Positions 9,524-18,576 are shown, numbered from the stretch's first letter. The stretch: 64,000 nt of DNA from Telmatobacter sp. DSM 110680 (GCF_039994875.1 NZ_CP121196.1:4650001-4714000); one strand, 5' to 3'. The notes: generated from the letters alone by a model not told the origin. Program-made: numbers and translations.

Positions 9524-10777
9524 CTACTTCGATGATCCGAAATCAGTCACTTGAAGTTTATCGACGCCGAGGCACCACGCAAATGCGCCGCCCAGCGTGA
9601 AGACTGCAGCCACCGCGAAGGCGACTGCGAAGTGGCCGGTCCAGTCAACGAGAACGCCGGTGAGCGCAGGGCCAAGGACTCCTGCCATGTTGGCGATGCC
9701 GTTTTGCAGACCCACCCAGCGGCCGGCGGCGTGCGGGCCTGCCAGCGTCTGCGCAAAGGCGAAGGTTCCGGCATTGGCTGCGCCGGAACCGATGGCGCAC
9801 GCGATGAGGCAGGCGAGATACGTGCGCTCGCTGGCGAACGCACACCCTACGAGCGAGACGGCGGCAAGCGAAAACCCAAGAGCCATTGCACACTTGCGCG
9901 CGAACGTTGGAGTGGCCCCGCAGCGGATGCAGAAGTCGGTAAGGGTTCCGGTAGCGATCGAGGTGAGCGAATCGACCACCCACAATGCACCGGCGGCGAC
10001 CGACATCGCGGACATCGAAAGGTGACGCTCGTGAACGAGGTAGTACGGCAGCCAACTCATAAGGAAGTAGACCAGATAGTTGGCGCAGAAATGGCCAGAG
10101 GCCGCACCCCAGAAATTCCGCTGCCGTAGTATCGCAGAGAAGGTTCCCATGCCGGCGTCGGCGTGCTTTGCTACTGGAGTCGCCGGGGCTTTCCAACGTG
10201 ACCAGGCAGGTAACCACAGAAGGCTGGCCAGACCGATGGCAACGAATGTGGAGCGCCAGCCGTAACGCGCCATCAGTAGGCCTCCGCCGAAGGTGCCGAT
10301 GGCAGAACCCCAGCGCATGGCGGCATTCATCAAGCCATTGGCGAACCCGCGAGCGTGTTCGGGAAGATGCTGCGCGAGGATCTTGGAACTGGCCGGGAAC
10401 ATCACCGACTCCCCGACGCCGAGCACGAGCCGCATGGCGAGAAGAGTTATGAATCCCATGGCGGCGCCGGTCAGAACGGTTGCCATCGACCACGCAAGGA
10501 ATCCGAGCGCCATCATCCGGTTGGCGCCCCAGCGATCGACGAACAGGCCCATCACAAACTGCAGCGCGGTGTATGTCCAGAAAAACGCTGAGAGCAGGAT
10601 GCCAAGCTGCGATGCGCTCATACCCCACTCGATCTTCAGCAAAGGTGCAGCGAGGGCTAGATTGCCGCGATCGACGTAATTGATAAGCAGAGCGATGACA
10701 AGCAGGATGAGCGTGGGCGCAAAGGCCCGTAAGGCTGCGATGTCGCCGGTTGCTTGGTCCCTGCGGGAGAAGGTCAC
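9524..10777 (-). CDS. MFS transporter, anion:cation symporter type
   Basis: The 417-residue product has about 12 predicted membrane helices. The first-helix signature NYVDRGNLALAAP resembles the ACS family (hexuronate, glucarate and phthalate carriers), and the loop 2-3 motif reads GLFVDRWGANRMMALG. Organic anion uptake with protons is the family role; the substrate cannot be told. The start is a GTG at 10777 with GGGAGAAG just upstream. It is convergent with ilvC and divergent from the DinB-like gene at 10884. Confidence 0.85.
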   Translation of the reverse strand: MTFSRRDQATGDIAALRAFAPTLILLVIALLINYVDRGNLALAAPLLKIEWGMSASQLGILLSAFFWTYTALQFVMGLFVDRWGANRMMALGFLAWSMATVLTGAAMGFITLLAMRLVLGVGESVMFPASSKILAQHLPEHARGFANGLMNAAMRWGSAIGTFGGGLLMARYGWRSTFVAIGLASLLWLPAWSRWKAPATPVAKHADAGMGTFSAILRQRNFWGAASGHFCANYLVYFLMSWLPYYLVHERHLSMSAMSVAAGALWVVDSLTSIATGTLTDFCIRCGATPTFARKCAMALGFSLAAVSLVGCAFASERTYLACLIACAIGSGAANAGTFAFAQTLAGPHAAGRWVGLQNGIANMAGVLGPALTGVLVDWTGHFAVAFAVAAVFTLGGAFAWCLGVDKLQVTDFGSSK

Positions 10778-10883
10778 AGGTCAGCAGTGTACCGCTCCGG
10801 AGTCAGAAATCCTGATAGCTGGAAACGCAGCCGATTGCGTAAGCTTGGATTCGCACAGTTGTGCGGCAAAGGAGACCCCGGTA

Positions 10884-11363
10884 ATGAAGGCTCATGCGCA
10901 GGATCCGCTCGACGGGCTGTGGCAGGGATATGTCGGCGAGTGGCGGCACGTTTCCAATCAATTGATCGCGCTGGCCGAGGCTACTCCTGCCGAAAAGTTC
11001 GCTTGGAGGCCAGCCGCGACTTTGCGCTCCATCGGCGAAATTTACATGCATGTTGCGATGGCGAACTTTTGGCTGCTGCACATTACAGGGCCCAAAATGC
11101 CTCCGGACCTGAATCAGGACGTTGAAAAAAACGTCACTTCGAAGCCGGAAGTTATCGCATGGCTGAAGCGCTCACTAGATGCAGTGAAGCAGGCGCATCT
11201 GGCGGAAGACTCCAAACACATGGCGCTGAGGGTGAATGTTGGGAGCCACAACGCGACCGTCGACGGCATGTACCTTCGCATCATCGTGCATGCCAACGAG
11301 CACATGGGGCAACTGGTGGCCTATGCGCGCATGACGGGCGTCACGCCACCGTGGTCAAAGTGA
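10884..11363 (+). CDS. DinB-like four-helix protein
   Basis: The 159-residue protein has the DinB/YfiT metal-site layout: a His in IGEIYMHVAMANFW (first helix pair) and a final HANEHMGQLVAYAR helix with two histidines. Members include bacillithiol/mycothiol-dependent transferases and many of unknown function. The ATG at 10884 is preceded by AAAGGAG (10868-10874, 9-nt spacing), which excludes a longer upstream frame. The cupin gene follows after 8 nt, so the two are probably co-transcribed. Confidence 0.8.
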   Translation: MKAHAQDPLDGLWQGYVGEWRHVSNQLIALAEATPAEKFAWRPAATLRSIGEIYMHVAMANFWLLHITGPKMPPDLNQDVEKNVTSKPEVIAWLKRSLDAVKQAHLAEDSKHMALRVNVGSHNATVDGMYLRIIVHANEHMGQLVAYARMTGVTPPWSK

Positions 11364-11371
11364 TTGGAGCA

Positions 11372-11713
11372 ATGAAACAAAAGATGGATTCCGACACATT
11401 GGACGCGCTGGTCGCCGCACCGCAACACCATAAGCTCCTTTTCGAGAATGAGTCGGTGCGCGTACTCGACACCCGCATCGGGCCGGGGGAGACGACTGCG
11501 CTGCATACGCACTGCTGGGCGGGAACACTTTATGTTCTTAGCTGGAGCGACTTTGTGCGGCGCGATGGCAATGGCATGGTGATTCTTGACAGTCGCATAA
11601 TGTCCGCGGTTCTGCCGGGGACGGCGCTTTGGTCAGCACCGCTGCCGCCGCACACACTTGAAAATGTCGGCAACGCTGAGCTTCGCGTGATCGCCGTGGA
11701 ACTGAAAAGGTAA
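11372..11713 (+). CDS. Small cupin-like protein
   Basis: The 113 residues form a single beta-barrel-like domain. GPGETTALHTHCWAGTLYVLS resembles cupin motif 1 (two His), and PLPPHTLENVGNAELRVIAVE resembles motif 2 with a His. Such stand-alone cupins bind metals or small ligands; no reaction can be assigned. GGAG (11366-11369) is close to the ATG at 11372, so the in-frame ATG at 11384 is an alternative start. It follows the DinB-like gene closely. Confidence 0.65.
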   Translation: MKQKMDSDTLDALVAAPQHHKLLFENESVRVLDTRIGPGETTALHTHCWAGTLYVLSWSDFVRRDGNGMVILDSRIMSAVLPGTALWSAPLPPHTLENVGNAELRVIAVELKR

Positions 11714-11732
11714 AAGAATAGTTCGCGGCCTT

Positions 11733-12266
11733 CTATCCTTTCGGCGCAATCAGGGCCAACATGGGGAGCCCTGCACAGACTAAATACACAACTCCCAGTC
11801 CCCAATTGAGCCATTTCTTTCCAGGATGATTGACCCAGTAACAGAGCAACGCTGCGAGCAGCAGTGCCTGCGTCACAATCTCCAGATAACCGCGCACTTG
11901 CATCCAAAACGGCGTCGTGGTGTAGATGAATCCTTCGAGCGACCCTGCCGGTGCCGCAAACGTCCCCAGTATGCCGATGCCAACCAGCAGCCAGGCCATC
12001 ATTAGCCAGCCGTACTTGCGCCCGAACAATTGCTCGCGGAAAAAATAGAATACTGAAGCGAACAGCACCCCGCGAAACACCTGCAGAGGCACTCCAAGAA
12101 TCAGCCAGAGACTTGTAGTAGGCCGCATCCCCGAACATGGATTGTTGATGAAGTCCGCATAGTGTAGAAAGTGGTAGGCGAGTGCGCCCACGATCATGTA
12201 GGTAATGGAGTGGCACGCAATAGTCTTGGCAGCCAAGGGCACGAAGCGAGGTTGCGCGTCTTGCAT
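11733..12266 (-). CDS. Conserved-looking membrane protein of unknown function
   Basis: The 177 residues contain about five hydrophobic segments (around 17-36, 50-70, 83-103, 125-143 and 152-172). No enzymatic motif is recognised. The ATG at 12266 has AGAGG on the minus strand at about 6-nt spacing. The gene stands alone, convergent with the cupin gene and divergent from the membrane protein at 12414. Confidence 0.65.
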   Translation of the reverse strand: MQDAQPRFVPLAAKTIACHSITYMIVGALAYHFLHYADFINNPCSGMRPTTSLWLILGVPLQVFRGVLFASVFYFFREQLFGRKYGWLMMAWLLVGIGILGTFAAPAGSLEGFIYTTTPFWMQVRGYLEIVTQALLLAALLCYWVNHPGKKWLNWGLGVVYLVCAGLPMLALIAPKG

Positions 12267-12413
12267 GAGAACCTCTGATGAATTTTAAAGTTGGGAGGAT
12301 TCTAGTCTCGCCCTCCCGCTGCCGCAAATCAGGGCTTGTCGGTGGCGCTATCAAAAGCAATACTTCTTTGTAATTGCGAAGAACGTCACAGGTTATTTAG
12401 ATTGATCAAGTCG

Positions 12414-12869
12414 ATGTCGAGTTCATCTATCCCGAAAGCTGTTCCACCCGCGCAGCGTGTCGCAGATGGTCCACGGCATACGCGCAATGCGATCGCATGG
12501 ACCAGCCTGGCATTTGCAGTGCTGCAAAATATCTGCACGTTTTTTGCGGCGATGAATGGCCTGCGCGTTGGAATCGGCATCGGTTCCCTGGCACTGGCCT
12601 CAAGCACCACGGCAATGATCGACAGTTACCACAACAGCTGGATCAGGGTGCCCATGATCGTACTGGCGGTGCTGGGATCGGTGATCAACCTAGTGGTGTT
12701 GTGGCAGATTCGGCGACTGCGCAAACTTCCCGCGGCGCAGTGGCGGCAGACACCGCTGAAGCCTGGCAAGCTGCGCTCCGAGCGGCTACAAATTGTGCTG
12801 TCTGTCGTTACGCTGATCCTGGTGGCTCTTGAAGAGCGGCAACATCTAATCTGGTTGCATCATCTTTAG
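12414..12869 (+). CDS. Small membrane protein of unknown function
   Basis: The 151-residue product has three to four hydrophobic segments (about 30-50, 51-68, 77-98 and 128-146), separated by a basic cytoplasmic-type loop (RRLRKLPAAQWRQ). I chose the ATG at 12414; a longer frame starts at 12336 but shows no ribosome site. No domain is recognised and no operon partner is evident. Confidence 0.5.
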   Translation: MSSSSIPKAVPPAQRVADGPRHTRNAIAWTSLAFAVLQNICTFFAAMNGLRVGIGIGSLALASSTTAMIDSYHNSWIRVPMIVLAVLGSVINLVVLWQIRRLRKLPAAQWRQTPLKPGKLRSERLQIVLSVVTLILVALEERQHLIWLHHL

Positions 12870-12913
12870 GCAAAGTAGCCGGGCGGCAATCAGAGTGGCC
12901 TCGCTCGGGATCG

Positions 12914-13435
12914 CTAGGACCGCAGTGCTTTGATCACCTTCGACGTGGTAACGACCTGTCCAACGTGACGCTGGGTGTGATCGGCCACGTGGACGAGTGC
13001 ACCGCCAATCGATGTCGGCAGTTGCTTGCGGCCTACACCACGAAAAATGTTGAAGTCCGCCGTCGCCAGCACGCGCACGCGATCCGACGCATTGCTGAAT
13101 GCAGTCTCGACCTCCGCGAGCAATTCGGCAAGCGTTTCGCAGCCGGTTTGCTCTGTCTTCAAAAGTGTGAGCTGAGCGGGCGAGATCTGGCCACCCTCAG
13201 CGTAGGTCAAAAGGCGGTCAATGGATCGCGCAATGTGCTTGAGGTGAAATGAGACGGGTGACAGTCCAAGTGGTTGCGCATGGATTTCGAGATTGGTCAG
13301 GCCTTCTGTCCATTTGGTGATGTCGTCGAGGGCGAGGTCGAAAGCGTGGAGGACGGCACGGCCGACGGCGGGGATATCGGCATATGTGCCGCGCAGCCAA
13401 GGCTCAATGTAGGGAACGGTTGCAGGGGTGCTCAT
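12914..13435 (-). CDS. DinB-like protein (second copy type)
   Basis: The 173-residue protein has DinB features: LKHIARSIDRLLTYAEGG after the first helices and a C-terminal ALVHVADHTQRHVGQVVTTSKVI helix, with histidines at metal-site spacing. The ATG at 13435 is preceded on the minus strand by GGAGG at 8-nt spacing; the frame is open further upstream to 13558 but without a ribosome site. Its sequence differs clearly from the DinB-like protein at 10884, so the two are not recent duplicates. Confidence 0.75.
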   Translation of the reverse strand: MSTPATVPYIEPWLRGTYADIPAVGRAVLHAFDLALDDITKWTEGLTNLEIHAQPLGLSPVSFHLKHIARSIDRLLTYAEGGQISPAQLTLLKTEQTGCETLAELLAEVETAFSNASDRVRVLATADFNIFRGVGRKQLPTSIGGALVHVADHTQRHVGQVVTTSKVIKALRS

Positions 13436-13600
13436 GGGGAAGCCTCCAACGTACCGCGGTCGACAAATTCTAGTTCGTCGATCGCAGTTGTGAAAAGGCG
13501 CCCGATTATCGATTGCTCGACGATCATGACGCCTCTTCCAAAATTTTGGATGTACCAATCCTCGTCGGGGTCATCCAAGATCAATGGTTTTGCTGCTTGT

Positions 13601-14446
13601 TTATCCGGCGCTCTTTACCCTGACCACGGTGATTTTCGCGAAGCCCTCTTCGAAAAGCGGGGCCTTCAACTTCTCTGCCATTTTCCGCATGATGTCTTCG
13701 CTTACCGACCGGTCGCGCTGGCGGTTGCGATCAAGACAAACATCAAGCGGCACATCGAAGAAGACCGCCTGCGTCTCATAGCCAAAGCTTTTGGCCATCT
13801 TGATCCACTGGCGCCGTTCGTGCACCGACAAGTTCGTCGCATCGACGTAGTTCCACGGCATCTTGGCGATGAGGCGCGCACGCAGCAGCGAGCGCAGAGT
13901 CGAAAATACCAGCCCCTGGAACTTCTGCTCCTCCACATCGTCGAAGAGGATGTTGCGCAGCAGGTCGCTGGAAAGCGGGGTCACGCCGCGGCGGCGGAAC
14001 CAGGTTGTCTTGCCGGATCCCGGTAACCCGATGGCCAACACTACGTAGCCTTTGGGCGCCTGTGGGGAGCGTTCGATGGCCTGCGCTTCCACCGAAGGAG
14101 CCGATGGCGTATCAGGCTGCGTTTCCATTTCCAGACGACCGGAATTGGCGGGCTCATCCCACTCCTGCCTTTGCGGGCGTTCTGGTCTGGCCGGACGATC
14201 TGGCGCAGGAGCCCGTTTTGGCTGGCTTGGCGGCCGCTGTGCACGAACCTCCTGAGGTACTGCCGGAGGCCTTTGAGCACGGATCTCAGGAGCGGCTTCG
14301 GGCGTACGCGCTGACCGCCTCTCTCCTGGCAATGTCTCGTCCGGATAAAGCGGCACCAGCGGGCGCGGTTGATTCGATGGGAGTTCCTGGCCTATTTTGC
14401 CTGTGGATTCTGAATTATTTACGCTACGTCGGGAACGTCTTCTCAT
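13601..14446 (-). CDS. P-loop ATP-binding (AAA_33/kinase-like) protein with disordered N-terminus
   Basis: Residues from about 135 on form a polynucleotide-kinase-like domain: Walker A GLPGSGKTTWFRR, then SSDLLRNILFDD, VDATNLSVHERRQW and a lid RNRQRDRSVSEDIM. The family phosphorylates nucleic acid ends or small molecules; the substrate is unknown here. The first about 125 residues are Pro/Arg/Gln-rich and probably disordered, with near-repeats EIRAQRPP and EVRAQRPP. The ATG at 14446 was chosen because the longer frame begins with TTG; the true start is uncertain. Confidence 0.75.
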   Translation of the reverse strand: MRRRSRRSVNNSESTGKIGQELPSNQPRPLVPLYPDETLPGERRSARTPEAAPEIRAQRPPAVPQEVRAQRPPSQPKRAPAPDRPARPERPQRQEWDEPANSGRLEMETQPDTPSAPSVEAQAIERSPQAPKGYVVLAIGLPGSGKTTWFRRRGVTPLSSDLLRNILFDDVEEQKFQGLVFSTLRSLLRARLIAKMPWNYVDATNLSVHERRQWIKMAKSFGYETQAVFFDVPLDVCLDRNRQRDRSVSEDIMRKMAEKLKAPLFEEGFAKITVVRVKSAG

Positions 14447-14725
14447 TCCGCTTTCTACACCTACACTACCGGGATACCACACTGACCGGAGCCGCTGCAA
14501 ATGATGTGAAACGCGTCACATACAGTCCTGTACCCGAACATACAAACTAGCGTAGAGCGCATTTTGGTACGGGATATCGGTTTACCAAGCGTTCATTTGG
14601 TTCTCGTTGACAACAATGTTAGCCTTATGAGTTTGGTGGAATTGCCTGTTGCGCGTCCTGTACCCGCCGCATGACTTCACTCAACAATTTTAAGAAGATC
14701 TACCTAATACGAAGGAGAATACGCA

Positions 14726-15730
14726 ATGGCAGTTAAGGTTGGCATCAACGGCTTCGGCCGAATTGGCCGCAACGTTTTGCGCGCCGCCCTGGGCAATCCC
14801 GAGATCGATTTTGTTGCCGTTAACGACTTGACCAGCCCGGCAACTCTCGCCCATCTGCTCAAGTACGACTCGGTTCTCGGAAATCTGAAGAACGACGTCA
14901 CCTCAGGGGACGACTTCATTTCAGTCGACGGCAAGAAGATCAAGGTCTGGGCCGAGCGCGACCCCGCCAAGCTGCCCTGGGCAGATGTAGGCGCACAGAT
15001 CGTCATCGAATCTACCGGCCACTTCACCGACGCCACCAAAGCCAAGGCGCACCTGGGCACGACCGTCAAGAAAGTCATCATCTCCGCTCCCGCGACCAAC
15101 GAAGACATCACCCTTGTTCTCGGCGTCAACGAAGACAAGTACGACGCGGCCAAGCACAACGTGATCTCCAATGCCAGCTGCACCACCAACTGCCTGGCAC
15201 CGGTTGTCAAGGTTCTGATCGCTCACTGTGGCATCGTCAGCGGCATCATGACCACGATTCACAGCTACACCAACGACCAGGTCATCCTCGACTTCCCGCA
15301 CAAGGACCTGCGTCGTGCCCGTGCTGCAGCCCTGAGCATGATTCCCAGCTCGACCGGCGCCGCCAAGGCTCTCAAGCTGGTTATCCCGGAAACCTCGGGT
15401 AAGCTCGACGGCTTCTCCCTGCGCGTCCCGACCCCTAACGTCTCCATCGTTGATCTCACCTTCATCAGCGAGAAAACGACCGACGTCAAGGCTGTTAACG
15501 CCGCTTTGAAGGCAGCCAGCGAAGGCGAACTCAAGGGCATTCTTGGTTATGACGAGAACCAGTTGGTCAGCTCCGACTTCAAGGGCAACCCGCTGTCTTC
15601 CATCGTCGACGCTCCGTTGACCAAGGTCATCGGCAACAGCGTCAAGGTGCTGAGCTGGTACGACAACGAGTGGGGTTATTCCAACCGCGTAGTTGACCTC
15701 GTCGGTTTCCTGGTTAAAAAGGGCCTCTAA
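14726..15730 (+). CDS. gapA: Glyceraldehyde-3-phosphate dehydrogenase
   Basis: This enzyme makes 1,3-bisphosphoglycerate with NAD+ and phosphate in glycolysis. The 334-residue product has the NAD motif NGFGRIGRNV, the catalytic cysteine in SNASCTTNCLAP and the C-terminal WYDNEWGYSNRV motif. AAGGAG at 14712-14717 gives 8-nt spacing to the ATG. Codon choice is richer in C-ending codons than in the surrounding small genes, as expected for high expression. It is followed by ridA and pgk in the same direction, a probable glycolytic operon. Confidence 0.97.
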   Translation: MAVKVGINGFGRIGRNVLRAALGNPEIDFVAVNDLTSPATLAHLLKYDSVLGNLKNDVTSGDDFISVDGKKIKVWAERDPAKLPWADVGAQIVIESTGHFTDATKAKAHLGTTVKKVIISAPATNEDITLVLGVNEDKYDAAKHNVISNASCTTNCLAPVVKVLIAHCGIVSGIMTTIHSYTNDQVILDFPHKDLRRARAAALSMIPSSTGAAKALKLVIPETSGKLDGFSLRVPTPNVSIVDLTFISEKTTDVKAVNAALKAASEGELKGILGYDENQLVSSDFKGNPLSSIVDAPLTKVIGNSVKVLSWYDNEWGYSNRVVDLVGFLVKKGL

Positions 15731-15736
15731 AGCAGC

Positions 15737-15816
15737 GATCAGATGACAGTGATCAGTGGTCAGAACGGACTTTCGTCATGGCCCTGATCACTGATCACTG
15801 AACACTGACCACTGAT
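15737..15816 (+). repeat. Inverted ACTGNNN heptad arrays between gapA and ridA
   Basis: The left arm (15737-15763) carries GTGATCAGTGGTCAG. The right arm (15784-15816) is five heptads of the form ACTGRNC, ending in ACTGAT directly before the ridA ATG. ATCAGTGGTCAG (15752-15763) pairs perfectly with CTGACCACTGAT (15805-15816), a 12-bp stem that abuts the start codon at 15817. Confidence 0.75.
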
Positions 15817-16221
15817 ATGCGAAAAAACATCAGCGGCGGATCCCCCTTCGAGCCCATCATCGGGTTCTCGCGTGCTGTTCGTGTTGGAAATACCGTTCAT
15901 GTAGCCGGAACCGGGCCTGTCGGCGCAGATAACGAAGACGCCGCAGGACAGACGCGGCGCATCTTCGCCATCGCTGAAAAGGCTCTCAATGAAGCCGGCG
16001 CGTCCTTTGATGATGTCGTCCGCACCCGCATGTATCTCACCCACGTAGAAGACTGGGAAGCTGTGGGACGCGTCCACGGCGAGTTCTTCGGCAACATCCG
16101 ACCTGCCGCCACCATGCTCGTGGTCGCCGCCTTGCTCAACCCGAACTGGCGCGTAGAAATCGAAATGGACGCTGTGATATCCGATCCGAGTGAATTCAGC
16201 TTTTCAGAACAGCGGAGCTGA
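15817..16221 (+). CDS. RidA-family (YjgF/UK114) deaminase
   Basis: RidA proteins hydrolyse reactive enamines/imines such as 2-aminoacrylate, which otherwise damages PLP enzymes including those of branched-chain amino acid synthesis. The 134-residue product has the RidA core: GFSRAVRVGNTVHVAGTGP near the N-terminus, the ligand arginine in VVRTRMYLT, and a conserved C-terminal segment RPAATMLVVAALLNPNWRVEIE. It lies between gapA and pgk. There is no Shine-Dalgarno; the ATG sits at the foot of a 12-bp heptad stem, so its translation may be structurally controlled or coupled. Confidence 0.9.
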   Translation: MRKNISGGSPFEPIIGFSRAVRVGNTVHVAGTGPVGADNEDAAGQTRRIFAIAEKALNEAGASFDDVVRTRMYLTHVEDWEAVGRVHGEFFGNIRPAATMLVVAALLNPNWRVEIEMDAVISDPSEFSFSEQRS

Positions 16222-16262
16222 GCTCATCTCGCCAACTTGGCCGGACAAGCCCACTAAGTTGA

Positions 16263-16297
16263 ACTGATCACTGACAACTGACCACTGCCAACTGTTA
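16263..16297 (+). repeat. Five ACTGNNN heptads before pgk
   Basis: ACTGATC, ACTGACA, ACTGACC, ACTGCCA and ACTGTTA follow one another without interruption. The array ends 14 nt before the pgk ATG, and the AAGGAA ribosome site follows it directly. This is the clearest example of the family in the window. Confidence 0.8.
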
Positions 16298-16311
16298 TTA
16301 AGGAATCCATC

Positions 16312-17529
16312 ATGGCCAAGCTCTCCATCCGCGACATCGAACTCAAAAATAAGCGCGTCTTCATCCGCGTCGACTTCAACGTGCCGCTCTCTGAAGATGG
16401 GTCGACCATCACCGACGACACCCGCATTGTGGCCACGCTGCCCACGATTGAATACGCGCTGCGCCGTCACGCCAAGGTCATTCTCGCTTCCCATCTTGGC
16501 CGCCCCAAGGGCAAGCCGAATCCGAAATACTCGCTGCGACCCATTGTTGACCGCCTTCGCGAACTCCTCGACAAGCAGATCGGCGAATCGATCAATGTAG
16601 CCTTTGCGCCCGATTGCGTAGGCGAGATCGCCGAAGAGATGGCACGTCAGCTTGAGTCGCGCCAGGTGTTGCTACTGGAAAACCTGCGCTTCCACGCGGA
16701 AGAAGAGGCGAACGATCCGGCCTTTTCCAAGGCGCTGGCTTCGCTGGCGGAGGTCTACTGCAACGACGCGTTTGGCTCGGCGCACCGCGCTCACGCGTCG
16801 ACAGAAGGCATTACGCATTTCCTCAAGCCTGCTGTGGCCGGTCTGTTGATGGAGAAGGAGATCACCTATCTCGGCAAGGCGCTCGAGGCACCTGAGAAGC
16901 CATTCGTCGCGATCATTGGCGGTTCGAAGATCTCCGGCAAGATCGACGTCATCGACAACCTCCTCGACAAGGTCGACACCCTCGTCATCGTTGGCGGCAT
17001 GGCCTACACATTCCAGCGCGCGCTCGGCGTGACCACGGGCAAATCGCTGGTCGAAGAAGACAAGATCGATATGGCCAAGGCTGCGCTCGAAAAAGCGAAG
17101 GCCAAAGGCGTCAACCTGTTGCTGCCGGTCGACAATATCCTTGCCGACAGCTTCACGCCCGACGCCAAGACGCAGCCGTGGGATACCTCGAAGGACTTCC
17201 CTGCCGACTGGCAAGGACTCGATATCGGACCGAAGTCTGTCGCTGCGATTGAGGAGGTCGTCTCGACCGCCCGCACCATCGTTTGGAACGGCCCCGCAGG
17301 CGTCTTCGAGTTTCCGCGCTTTGCGGTGGGTACCAACGCCATTGCCAAGGCAGTGGCGATGAACAAGGCTGCCATCTCCATCATCGGCGGCGGCGATTCG
17401 GTCTCGGCCATCAACAAGGCCGGCTATGCCGACCAGGTGACGCATATCTCCACCGGCGGCGGCGCCAGCCTGGAATTCCTTGAGGGCAAGAAGCTGCCCG
17501 GCGTGGAAGCGCTGACAGACAAGAAATAG
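16312..17529 (+). CDS. pgk: Phosphoglycerate kinase
   Basis: Pgk transfers phosphate from 1,3-bisphosphoglycerate to ADP. The 405-residue product starts with the [12 protein letters not shown] signature and has the substrate arginine regions ([17 protein letters not shown]), the hinge [17 protein letters not shown] and the C-terminal nucleotide loop [11 protein letters not shown] with the terminal [20 protein letters not shown] at 16300-16305 precedes the ATG. It lies downstream of gapA and ridA; the next glycolytic gene, tpiA, is displaced by 4.4 kb of accessory genes. Confidence 0.97.
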   Translation: MAKLSIRDIELKNKRVFIRVDFNVPLSEDGSTITDDTRIVATLPTIEYALRRHAKVILASHLGRPKGKPNPKYSLRPIVDRLRELLDKQIGESINVAFAPDCVGEIAEEMARQLESRQVLLLENLRFHAEEEANDPAFSKALASLAEVYCNDAFGSAHRAHASTEGITHFLKPAVAGLLMEKEITYLGKALEAPEKPFVAIIGGSKISGKIDVIDNLLDKVDTLVIVGGMAYTFQRALGVTTGKSLVEEDKIDMAKAALEKAKAKGVNLLLPVDNILADSFTPDAKTQPWDTSKDFPADWQGLDIGPKSVAAIEEVVSTARTIVWNGPAGVFEFPRFAVGTNAIAKAVAMNKAAISIIGGGDSVSAINKAGYADQVTHISTGGGASLEFLEGKKLPGVEALTDKK

Positions 17530-17545
17530 TCTGATGTACCAAGCA

Positions 17546-17570
17546 CCCAGGTCTCAAAGTGAGACCTGGG
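17546..17570 (+). repeat. Perfect 10-bp hairpin after pgk
   Basis: CCCAGGTCTC (17546-17555) and GAGACCTGGG (17561-17570) are perfectly complementary around the loop AAAGT. No T-tract follows, so this is either a weak terminator or a REP-like unit. A related hairpin stands after tpiA (22725-22750). Confidence 0.75.
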
Positions 17571-17607
17571 GCCCCCAATTCTATTTGCGAATTGCACGAA
17601 AGACCGC

Positions 17608-17934
17608 GTGATCTATTCTGTTCCTCTCGGAGTCGCCTGCCTGTTGACCATCTGGTTTTGCTATTGGCTAACCAGCGTTTTTCGTTCCCTGTCAAATCCC
17701 TCCTGCAGAGTTGCCATCTTTGTCTTTCCAGTTCTCTCAGCAGCCGTTCTTATACTTTTTCCGGATCTTGGTCTTGAAGCAATTGGTAACTTCTTCCAGA
17801 GCCTGTCCTTGCCCGGCGGCAGGCAGATTCCGGCACTCACTACCGCGCTGACTATTCTGCTGGTTGCTCCCACTCTTCTGATAACCACGCTCGTCGCGCA
17901 GTTAAATATCGGAAAGCCTGCGAAATCAAGGTAG
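17608..17934 (+). CDS. Small three-helix membrane protein, weakly supported
   Basis: The frame encodes 108 residues with hydrophobic segments at about 3-24, 36-56 and 79-100 and no polar catalytic motif. The start is a GTG at 17608 without a convincing ribosome site. It begins the accessory stretch after pgk. It could be a genuine small gene or a chance open frame; the clear membrane-protein pattern is the only support. Confidence 0.4.
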   Translation: MIYSVPLGVACLLTIWFCYWLTSVFRSLSNPSCRVAIFVFPVLSAAVLILFPDLGLEAIGNFFQSLSLPGGRQIPALTTALTILLVAPTLLITTLVAQLNIGKPAKSR

Positions 17935-18005
17935 GAGAGCTGCGAGCGCAATTCAAACTCTCATTGTTGATGTGCCCTCCTCGCCCGTGGTCCCGTTACA
18001 GGAGT

Positions 18006-18025
18006 CATAATTCTTAGCCGGAACA
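18006..18025 (+). promoter_or_regulatory. ATAATTCTTAGC motif, copy 1
   Basis: ATAATTCTTAGC followed by a G/C-GGAACA sequence occurs here, about 160 nt before the small gene at 18167. The same string recurs at 18546 before the next small gene. It could be part of a promoter (ATAAT as -10), a processing site or a repeat edge. The role is unknown. Confidence 0.35.
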
Positions 18026-18166
18026 TTGGTAGCTGAGGTATCAGTTATTGCACTCTGTTCGTGTGTTCTGGCGCACTGAAAGTGGGTCGTTGCTGCGCTA
18101 AAGTTCCACGCTGGGAAGGGATGCCAATGCGGAACGTGCAAGTGGCGTTCCCTTGAAGGTCGATCC

Positions 18167-18421
18167 ATGAGACATCGGATCGTGCTCCTTTTTGCCGCCA
18201 CATTCATTATCGGGATATCCGTAGGTGCGTGGCTCTTTGTGAGTGGACCTCTTGCCGACCAATTTCAATCACGCGCAGAATCGAACTTTGGCATGCTTGC
18301 GATCATGATCGTTTGCATATCGATCTTGCTCGGTGTACTGGTTAGCGTGTGGGACTCGAAAGAGGAAGTTGTTCCGCAAAAGCATCGGCATATCGCCTTC
18401 AGAAGGTTGTTGCATCACTGA
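18167..18421 (+). CDS. Small two-helix membrane protein (A of a pair)
   Basis: The 84-residue protein has an N-terminal helix (about 5-27), a short extracytoplasmic-type loop, a second helix (about 41-62) and a basic tail (HRHIAFRRLLHH). GAAGG upstream is a weak ribosome site. The first codons resemble those of the gene at 18617 (ATG-A-x-x-C-x-TCGGATC), and both are preceded by an ATAATTCTTAGC motif, so they may be diverged paralogues. The function is unknown. Confidence 0.5.
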   Translation: MRHRIVLLFAATFIIGISVGAWLFVSGPLADQFQSRAESNFGMLAIMIVCISILLGVLVSVWDSKEEVVPQKHRHIAFRRLLHH

Positions 18422-18545
18422 AAAAAGGGCGATCCTTTAGTTCCCTGTCTGGACGCAGGAAATGTGTGCCGCTTTTGTGTTTTTTGATTTGTGAGATGAA
18501 ACTGTTCCGGTATCCGGCCCCTTGCCCTCCCCTTCCGTCAGGCTG

Positions 18546-18563
18546 ATAATTCTTAGCGGAACA
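18546..18563 (+). promoter_or_regulatory. ATAATTCTTAGC motif, copy 2
   Basis: This is the second copy of the ATAATTCTTAGC/GGAACA string, about 70 nt before the small gene at 18617. The sequences flanking the two copies are otherwise different, apart from C-rich stretches just upstream. Confidence 0.35.
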
Positions 18564-18576
18564 GAGATGTTGATGC

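Noticed and set aside
9551-10129. Plus-strand open frame opposite the MFS gene
   Set aside because: It is antisense to a clear 12-helix transporter and has no domain pattern.
14607-14631. TTGACA followed by TATGAG before gapA as a promoter
   Set aside because: The spacing between the boxes is only 13 nt, too short for a sigma70 promoter, and no better -10 fits.
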